From Ehretia macrophylla (lineage: Eukaryota > Streptophyta > Magnoliopsida > Boraginales > Ehretiaceae), in NCBI GenBank assembly GCA_037974665.1, contig CM075778.1:6127001-6191000 (forward strand): a stretch of 64,000 nucleotides of DNA, in the 5' to 3' direction. Shown here in pieces: positions 56,091-64,000 of this stretch. Position numbers and translations under genes: made by a program. The notes under the pieces are model-generated. The model did not search any database. It worked only from the letters and a program-made list of their open reading frames with translations, and was not told where the DNA came from. How positions within the stretch are numbered: position 1 is the first letter of the stretch; the number at the start of each line of letters is the position of its first letter.

Positions 56091-58624
56091 ACTTTCTCCA
56101 AACCCGGAGTTTTTCTTTTTCTCCTTGGATTCAAAAGTATTCGATGGGTTGATTTTTATTGAGTTGTTCATCAAACAACTACATTTTATACATGTTTATT
56201 ACAATGGACATGGTGGGAACAATGCTAGGTCAATCAATCTTAATGGTCGGCCGCATGAGATACAAAGGTGGGGAACATCGTGCTACCTATAACACTTGTA
56301 AAAGCCGGCATAATTAAAGTTCTCTATCATTTGTGTGGCAGATCCTATGGTTGTTGATTATCGATATGAGAGGAATCTAATCCTCGCCACAGGGGCCGAT
56401 GTATAGTTCGTCCCGCGGACGTTTAAAATTTTATGTATTTTTTATAAAAAAAATTAAAAAAATTATGTATTTTTTAAAAAAAATTAATTAACCTTCATTG
56501 TAAAATAAAAATATATATATATATTTATATAATTAAAAAATTATGTATTTAATTCCCTATAAAAAGAATTTATGTATCCACCCTGCCTGGCCATTTGATT
56601 TGGTCATAGGAACATGCCATGTGATCTACGTATATAATGTCGAGTTATTACAATGCCTCATATCATGGAGAGGGTCTCAAAAGAATAGTGTATATGCTTT
56701 ATCAAAAATAATTATTTTGTCTAATGTCTACTTAATTAAAGTACTATTCAAGTGTAAAGTTCCAATGGCATGTGATGAATTATATTTTCTCCTTGTGTAT
56801 GTGTCTGTGTTTTTCGTAAATGTGTCTTAATTTGTACGTATACACAGATTGTAGAAAAGGCAACACGCATGGAAGACAGAAAGCATACACGTTACAAACT
56901 TAATATGATACTGTCATATGGAGTTGCCTCCCAGATTCGAATTTGGATCTCTAATCGTAAATTGTTATAATGTCACGAAAAAAATAAATATTGGTGAAAT
57001 AATGATTTAATCAAGTTTGAAAGTATTCACAATTGAATCGCAATTTAGTCTTCTATTTAAAAAAAATTATGTATATATAAGGATTAAACTATAGGATTTT
57101 AGTTTTCATTAAACAAAAATTTTGAATGCGCCTCTAGATATAGGTATGGTGAAATGATTCCGACCATTGCATAAAGAAATTAAATAACTTTATTATTAGT
57201 TCATCACTATTGATCTCCCTTGTAATCCGCCAAATTCTTGTCCATTACACATAATAATTGAGTACTGATATATATCACCTTAGTTTTATCAACCATATAT
57301 CACCTCATACCAAGATACATAATTGGCATACTAAAATAACAAAAAAATTTGTTACTCACTGTAAGTGCGAGAGGTTGCAAAATCGATTTTCACTGGTTAC
57401 ATCTTTAATATATATGATATACGGCCTTAGGCCTCCGTTGAATAAAAATAATAATAATAAATATTTTTATTTCTCTCTTTTCTTTTAATATGTTAACTAT
57501 ATATCTCATATGATATAAAAAATGGATAACAAAAATAAGGTAACGTTTAACATTTCTATTAAAAGTTTACATTCGTGGTCGGTACTGATTCTACAAGCGC
57601 CAATCCGCCATGTGATCATTACTCATAATAAACTTCACTGGCCTCTTTTTGTGCCCAAAAAAACTGTAACATGCTTACAAGAATCTGCATCTTTGTATCA
57701 AAATTTTGTACAGACCCACAATTTGTTGAGTGATTAATTTGGTTCTCTTTTCTCTTTGACCTTGATCTCGTTCTTGAAGTGAACTCCAAATTATTGACTT
57801 TTATTGGATGTGAGACCAAGCAACTTGGAGATGGTTTATCAACAAAATATATATATTCACCTCTCTCTATGTTAAGAATTATGAACCTGAAGTATATTGG
57901 GTTGCAACACTATAACATATCAAAGATACGTTTCATTTAGAATGCATAAAAAATTCTTATCCTGCCAACATTTGAAAGATAAATTTGATTTAACTTATAA
58001 AATATAATGGAACTTTCTATGATTATCGGGTTCACATCATAAAGAGTTAATAAATAAATGTAAAATAATAATAAATGTATCTTTAGATTCTAAACTTTTA
58101 GATGATGTGATAATTTAAAATAATTATATTTACTAATTGGTTTTAGATTTTAAATCTCGCCAACACCTATTTAAAAAATATTAAAATTATTCACGTGCAA
58201 GCCTCTAAAAATAAATATTTTAGTTTGCATGTGAGGAGCGTGTTGAAAATAATAATTTAAAATTTTAAATGATATGGTAATTAATATAGAGGAAGTAAGA
58301 TATATATAATCTTGAAAAAATCAGTATGCAGCATTATGTGTATATTCTCCCATACAATTGTGCAATGGTATCTTAACAAAATCTTTATCAGCTAATATAA
58401 TATTTGTAGTCCACATAGTATTTCAACCAACCTAACTACTTTAGGAAATACTATTTTGTATATTGTTAGGACTATAAAATACTGAGACAATGGAAGTTGG
58501 CACATGCTCCTCTAATTTGACTCTCTGGGTAGTTAAAGAGATCAAGGTTTCCTCCATCTTCTCCTGATGGAGAACCGACTGAATTTTTAATGCACCAATT
58601 GCCGTCCTTTTATTTATTACGAGG
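56091..58624. other. Upstream region of the IAA19-like gene and intergenic DNA
   Basis: AT-rich with no supportable gene; open frames are under 100 codons and without motifs. A remnant near 56925-56990 (CAGATTCGAATTTGGATCTC) looks like the B-box part of a SINE head. Nothing else is recognised. Confidence 0.35.
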
Positions 58625-58835
58625 AACTCGCCTTTCAGAGGCGGAATCGGGATTTTTATTTAATAGAAGCTAAAATTATATAATTTAAATATTTATATAT
58701 AAATCATTTTTTTTAGTAAGGCAAAATTAATTTTTAATACTAAAAATACTTTTAAAATACACACATTTTTAAAAACAAATTTGAAATGAGTGGGGTTGCA
58801 GTCCCCTCTCATGCAAAGGTAGCTCTGCCCATGTC
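58625..58835. repeat. Dispersed repeat R1, copy 2
   Basis: Follows the copy at 15340-15570: (T)nAGTAAGGCAAAATTAATTTT, ACACACATTTTTAAAAACAA, then GAGTGGGGTTGCAGTCCCCT. Class unknown. Confidence 0.5.
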
Positions 58836-58849
58836 GCCTTTAATAGAAC

Positions 58850-59010
58850 CACATTGGATCAATCTACAGATCTTGAAACGCCACAACTAGCATACCCTAT
58901 AACATACTCCGAGTCAGATAAAGGCTAAGTAATATTTGGGATGGAAAACTATAAGTTTAAATTCAAAAAATTTTATTATAAGGAGTCATTACCCAATCAC
59001 TGCACCCAAA
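58850..59010 (-). repeat. SINE-family copy, degenerate
   Basis: ACCACATTGGATCAATCTAC, AACTATAAGTTTAAATTCAA and GGAGTCATTACCCAATCACT follow the family order in minus orientation. Tail and TSD are not visible. Confidence 0.5.
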
Positions 59011-59804
59011 TCTAATGAAAATTGGAGCATTATTATGAAGAATTATGCAAAAATTGCGGTTTGGTGGCATATAAGAATTTAAGTAGAAATATTAGAATCT
59101 TCAATAAGTCGGTAACTGAAGTTTGTATGCTGAATTGATTTCTTTCTTTAAGATTGTTTACTACTAGTTGACTAATCTTCTGTTGGAGACATGAGAATCA
59201 ATTATTTGCACGACAGAGGATATAATATGCAAATATCTATTAATGGTATACAAGGATTCCTTGAAAATTAAGTAATATTACGAACTGCTGAAATTTTTTC
59301 CATAGCAAAATTTACGATAAAAAATAAATTTTTTATTCCAAGTGATTAGCGAAAAGGAGAAATATTATATGTCATCTCATGTTCATCGCTCATTTATCAT
59401 TTTCTAAATGAATATTTAGTTGACATGCTAAAAATCGGTACGTGATAAAACTGAAATTATATATAGCGATACTTAGGAAAAAAATATTAGATTTTTTTTC
59501 AACTTTTGCTATTGTACTCTAAGACTCATTTTAGAACTTAAACCTTGATCTAACGTGTATTGTCTGCTGGATTTGATTATCTTTATACGAGATCCATGAT
59601 GTGAGAATATTTTGAAATACATGTGACATGGGTGTAAAACCCAACCCGGCCTAGGGCTGGTATGAACCGACTCAAGTCCGACCCGCAAACCATTTTTCGA
59701 CCTCGTATTAATAACGGATGGGACATAAAGGCATTGTCTGTTGGATAATAGCTTTATCTAATGGATAAAAGTTGAGTTCAGGCATGAACAATCCGGACAG
59801 TACT
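59011..59804. other. Intergenic, nothing recognised
   Basis: AT-rich; no gene or element ends. Confidence 0.35.
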
Positions 59805-60020
59805 AATCAATTAATGTTTGTCCGTCTTAAATGTTAGTATAAATATCCCCTATAATGTCCACATTTAAGGTAATTTAATTCTCATTAATTACTCTCTTCT
59901 ATTAGTAATTACTTGAGCTCGGACATACTAACTTATATTCACGTCGAAGAGGAAACAAGGGATATAACATCTGCGGTTTCTTACCTTCTTTTACAGATAA
60001 ACACTGAACTCGGGCTGAAG
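59805..60020 (+). repeat. Relic LTR fragment (R-U5-like)
   Basis: A TATAAATA box (59841) followed by about 90 bp of T-rich leader, TTACTTGAGCTCGGACATAC, and TTCTTACCTTCTTTTACAGA. This order is familiar from the R/U5 part of plant Gypsy-type or LARD LTRs, where TGACTTGAGCGTCGGAGT is common. No body or partner LTR is seen. Confidence 0.4.
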
Positions 60021-60170
60021 GATTATTTCAACCCTCATCAACATGAATTAAACATATATTAGAAGAAATTATTCTAGGAATTCAAACTAGGTTTGGATTG
60101 TGAATAAAGATGATTCCTGAAATTCAATTGTTCATATACTAATTCATCAAATATTCCATTTGTCTAACAT

Positions 60171-60625
60171 CTATTTTTGGCATTTTTAGCTGTCCAAATA
60201 TATCATCTGCCTTCTAAAAATGAAAGTTTCAATATTCAAAAAACAACATACATAAGAGGTATTTATAATGATCTTATAATTATGAATTGTCATTTTAAAA
60301 ATGTACCATATGACCTCAACATGTATTTTCGGTTTTTTTTAGCTATCCAAAATTATCACCCGTCTTTTAAAATGAAAATTTTGAATATTCAAACGACAAA
60401 AACATAAGAGATATATATAATGAGCTTCTATAATAATATTGAGTGATCATTCTAAACACGTATAATATGATCTCAACATCTATTTTCGGCATTTTTAGCT
60501 GCCCAAAAATATCATTAAAATTTTCAATCTCCAAACAACAACATACATAAAATATTTATGAGCTTCTAATTATGAATAATGATCATTCCAAGAATGCACG
60601 ATATGATCTCATTTTAAATCACGCT
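60171..60625. repeat. Tandem repeat, three ~155-bp units
   Basis: Units start near 60171, 60325 and 60479. Each holds TATTTTYGGCATTTTTAGCT, (C/T)CCAAA-TATCA, a TCAATATTCAAACRACA part, ACATAAGAGATATTTATAAT, ATGAATAATGATCATTC and ATATGATCTCA. The units are clearly diverged and deletions shorten the third. It is a local minisatellite; no larger array is visible here. Confidence 0.72.
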
Positions 60626-61134
60626 TATCTTAATATACGTTAATAGGCGAATGATGAAAGCGCCTATTTTGTATATTGATCATGCATGATTGACTTCATT
60701 ATATAACTAATGCACCAATTGCTTTTTATTTATTTATTTATTTAAGAGAGGTCTAACCCGTACAATACATATTTTAAATGTCGCTCACAAAAATTGATCT
60801 TGCAATCTCTCACACTTACAATGAGTAGCATACCACTAGACTAAAGACTACAACCGTTCTTTGCTTCTGAACGTGCAATTAAAACGTCTATGCAAAGTCC
60901 AAGTGTTGGGGCCCCCAAGGGAGTAGCCTAGTTGCAAACAATGAGAAGTAACATATGACAAGTTTCGGTTCTAAACTCCTTGGTTTCTTATTAGGTTTAC
61001 ACTCTTAACTAATTTAGAACATATGTTGGGATGCACCACTGCACTCGTAAGTTTATTATTTAGTGTTTGGGCTCCACCCTGGGTTTCCATGTTAACAAAA
61101 ACAAAAATAATAATAATAATAATAAATTTTAAAA
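60626..61134. other. Intergenic, nothing recognised
   Basis: AT-rich, with a (TAA)n stretch at 61108-61123. No gene. Confidence 0.35.
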
Positions 61135-61290
61135 AATTCAAAAGTTGGATAGAGTGCGGGTAGTGACTTATTATAATCAAAAGTTTTAAATTCAAACTTA
61201 TGCTCTTTTATTACAAATATTATTTATAATTCTTAACTGATATTAAGCATGCACTAGGATAAGTCGCTACACTACAAGGTTTAGAGCTTT
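61135..61290 (+). repeat. SINE-family head, plus strand
   Basis: AGTTGGATAGAGTGCGGGTA, then GTGACTTATTATAATCAAAA and TTTTAAATTCAAACTTATGC correspond to the family head and B-box zone. The 3' tail is not clear. Confidence 0.5.
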
Positions 61291-62172
61291 TGGTGGATCC
61301 AAGGTGGTCTTACCTAATGTGACTTTTTTGTACATCAAATATATATATATAATAATCCATAATGGTAATGCTTCTATATATAATTTGTGATAAACTAATT
61401 AAAAGGTAGATGTTTCTTCCCAACCGAGCATATGTTTCCTTTCAGTTGGACAAGGCAATGAACTACATCTATCTACCATCCTACAAAAGGGCACACGTGA
61501 AGTTGTCTACAGCATATCACTGGATCTTAGTGTGTTTGGCTGATCACATCTAAACAGCATTGCCAGGGCTAGCAATGCATGTACACCAAATGCATATTAT
61601 TGTTGGGTTTTGGCTCGAGTTTCAAGTTCAAACTCATACATATATTTAAGTATATGTTCAATGAGAGTAGAGGTACTCTATCTCGACGATAGGGATATGA
61701 TCATGTTCATGTTACCATTAATTTCTTATAAATCAGACTTTTTAATTAGCTAGTGGTTAGTTGTCATATACCATATGGATGTGTTTGAACCTAATAGGGG
61801 TTTTTTTACCGTCATTAATTTGTCCGTTCAAATTAAATATTATAATTATGTGAGGAGAGTTTAGACTTTAGCATACAAAAAATCATAATTTATAGCCATT
61901 ATTAGTTTATAATAGTTAATTATCCCAAAAATGAGATTATATTCATAATTAATTAGAAAAAAAACGATATTTGAATTATTGCGTATTTTCGCTACTTTGA
62001 TATTTTTGTGTGTATTTCCGTCCCAATAATATTTTCGCCAAACTAACAAAGCGGCTACGATGTCCACACAAAGTCTAGTTAGTGGGTTACAAAGATGGAG
62101 GCCATGGACTAAAATTGTCTTTGCGTGTAATTCAACTCAAAGCGTCCATCTATATAAGCAACTGAAAATGAT
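61291..62172. other. Intergenic, nothing recognised
   Basis: AT-rich spacer without a supportable gene or element. Confidence 0.35.
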
Positions 62173-62400
62173 TTTTTTTTTTTTTTTTTTATGATGATGA
62201 ACTTACTTTTTACAAGATTACATTGAATTTACTCCAAATATATAAACTCTTTGGTAAAGCAGCACGCTTCAATGCATTTCAATCAAGAGTCAGACAATAT
62301 TAATTTATAACGGGAGAACCTAGATTTGAATCTGAGACCTTTGGTCTAAAAAAAATTACTATCCGATCATTCTACCAATCATTGGGCGAGCAATTGTGGA
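62173..62400 (-). repeat. SINE-family copy with T-run
   Basis: A long T-run (62173-62190), then GATGATGAACTTACTTTTTA, ACATTGAATTTACTCCAAAT and ATAAACTCTTTGGTAAAGCA; the head side has GATTTGAATCTGAGACCTTT and CCGATCATTCTACCAATCAT. Full-length by family order; no exact TSD was found. Confidence 0.6.
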
Positions 62401-62995
62401 GTCACATTGATATGAGAGTAGTCACGCACACCCTCAATTAAAAAAAAAATTGAATAAAAAAACTATTATATTAAACCATTCTCACCGAATAGATGTATAC
62501 TCTGCTATTGGGATTCTTACGATCGGCCCCTGAGACGAGCAACTGAATATGGTTGATATTGTGACATATCAGCCTTGGTATGGCCCTATGCACATGTGAA
62601 CAAGACGTGAATGCATGGTCTCATGGACGACGCTGCCTCATGCATACCACCAGGAAGTTTCAATAGTCTGAATGTAGAATAAGTGAAGGTCCTTTCATTC
62701 ATCGAACAGCCTTAAGAAATTATTGTTGAGGAAAGAGCACACGATGACTTTTGCTACTCCACGAACCTTGTGGTTCCATTTTGTGGTTGAAACTGAGAGC
62801 AACACTGCGTGAAATTTCTGGCGTTTCAAAGGTTTCTTCATTGTGCATATATAGCATAACCCATTCATGAATTTTCTTTTGGCAATAATACAGATGTATA
62901 ACTTGTGTACATTCAAATACGAAAGGATATATGAGCAACTCACATAAATAAGTAGAGATTAAATTAATATGAACAAGAAAATTACAGAACTGCAA
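62401..62995. other. Intergenic, possibly part of the adjacent LTR
   Basis: Moderate GC compared with flanks from 62500. No gene. The outer end of the LTR described next may lie in this stretch. Confidence 0.3.
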
Positions 62996-63650
62996 TTAAA
63001 ATAGTACATGTAGAAAGATAGAAGAATATAAATTTAATTAAAATAAACAAATGCAAATAAACAATTAAAGCTAACCGAGGCTCGAGCTTGGCTCGATTTC
63101 CTTAAGGTATTTATGCGCCGTTATAGGTGCTTACGGTCTTTATTGCGGATACCTTCCAGGATACAACGGTATTCACTTCGCAGTGGTAGCACTTCCAAAA
63201 TGAAGTTAGGCGAACTGAACAGTGATGAACTCTCTCAATGCAAGACTCGAATGCTTTCTATTATGTTAATGCTCGTGCTCTATTTCGTGCCTAATGAACT
63301 GAATGCAAGAGGTATATATAGGCAATTCTATGAGAGAAATCAGCTGGCCATTATCTCCACTTTGTTCGTGTTTAACTCCCTACTTCCCACTTTTATCCAT
63401 TTATCACAATCAGACAACGTGGGACACTATCCCACTACCTTTGTCCAAAAGTGCAGCAATGAAGTTTGCTAAGTGTTGAACATGGGCTATGCCCACTTTC
63501 TCTACTTCACACGTGCACAGAATGTGATGTACATAGATCAACCAACTTTCTCCATGTAGCAAAATATGGACATCTTGAACGTGGGTCAAACCGTGGGCAC
63601 AATGGTATGTGGAAGTTTGCTTAATTTGTCATTCACACATCCTTCCAACA
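62996..63650 (-). repeat. LTR of a minus-strand retrotransposon (outer end not fixed)
   Basis: On the minus strand the LTR starts TGTTGGAAGGATGTGTGAAT at 63650, immediately after a polypurine tract. A TATA-like TATATATA (minus strand, near 63311-63318) divides a U3 of about 330 bp from R/U5, which runs to lower coordinates through TCGAGCCAAGCTCGAGCC (63077-63094). The end towards 62996 is a guess. The 119-codon open frame on the plus strand (63113-63472) falls inside this LTR and is not a gene. Confidence 0.55.
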
Positions 63651-64000
63651 ATCCCCCACACGAATGAAAATTGGCCAATCATATATGAATGCAGACCTTA
63701 GAGAGAGTTCAATAGAAAGATACTGCATCAGGATAGGTAGCTTTTGGCTTTGAACCTTCCTTAGTGAAAACTATCGGGTTTACTTGTTAACCAGTGAACG
63801 CGATGTCTTGAACTGTTCAGGTTTCGTATAAACCAAATCAATAGAGTTCACACATTACCCCCTGGACACTGTCAAGTTCTCACGGTTGTGTTCATTTTGG
63901 CCTTGAACAACTTCCGGTATTCATGAGTACTCTAGAGAATTCAGCCTTCAAAATTCTCGTAGGACCAGCCCAGTCCCTACTCACATAGGTGATCACTTAT
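63651..64000 (-). mobile_element. 3' end of the internal region of a minus-strand LTR retrotransposon
   Basis: CATTCGTGTGGGGGAT on the minus strand (63651-63666) is a typical polypurine tract joined to an LTR that begins TGTTGG. The rest to the window edge is non-coding on the strand of the element. Its coding part, if any, lies beyond the window, so its superfamily is unknown. Confidence 0.55.

Noticed and set aside
63113..63472. 119-codon plus-strand open frame
   Set aside because: It runs antisense inside an LTR, with no domain.

Overview
This window is nuclear DNA of a flowering plant, probably a core eudicot. The evidence is split genes with GT-AG introns, plant-only families (two Aux/IAA repressors and a plastid glycerate kinase), AT-rich spacers, and typical plant transposons. 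I cannot name the species from sequence alone.

Four host genes can be supported. GLYK (2278-5942, +, 12 exons) encodes the last enzyme of photorespiration. A single-coding-exon putative nucleotide-sugar glycosyltransferase lies at 11829-12692 (-), with an intron in its 5' leader. Two Aux/IAA genes lie on the minus strand: an IAA15-like gene (16871-18709, 5 exons) and an IAA19/IAA6-like gene (53869-56028, 3 exons). Both keep the EAR-type domain I, the GWPP degron and the PB1 domain, so both should be auxin-degradable repressors of ARF transcription factors. They look like one tandem pair pushed apart by transposons.

Most of the gap between them is a single nested composite (26525-50531) bounded by an ATCTA target-site duplication (TSD). 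The outer element, A, is a decayed Copia retrotransposon with 896-bp LTRs. A CACTA DNA transposon (28864-34706, TSD GCT) sits in its gag and carries what looks like one exon of a plastid translation initiation factor IF-3 gene. The right LTR of A was hit at CTTTG by a Sirevirus-type Copia element, B, whose gag-pol is broken but whose env-like third ORF (46391-47782) is open. The 5' side of B is rearranged. A complete 408-bp TRIM replaces the first ~615 bp of one B LTR, and a 540-bp piece of LTR A, flanked by B LTR sequence, is duplicated.

The rest is intergenic DNA with small elements, several dated by clean TSDs. These are two PIF/Harbinger-like MITEs (662-1328, 52212-52909), a foldback Mutator-like MITE (16391-16783) just past the stop codon of the IAA15-like gene, a LINE 3' fragment (9233-9298), a very short SINE-like retroposon (52974-53072), and about ten degenerate copies of one SINE family. 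A ~155-bp tandem repeat lies at 60171-60625, and the right edge holds the LTR of a minus-strand retrotransposon whose body lies outside the window. I found no rRNA gene, tRNA gene, CRISPR array or bacterial-type feature.
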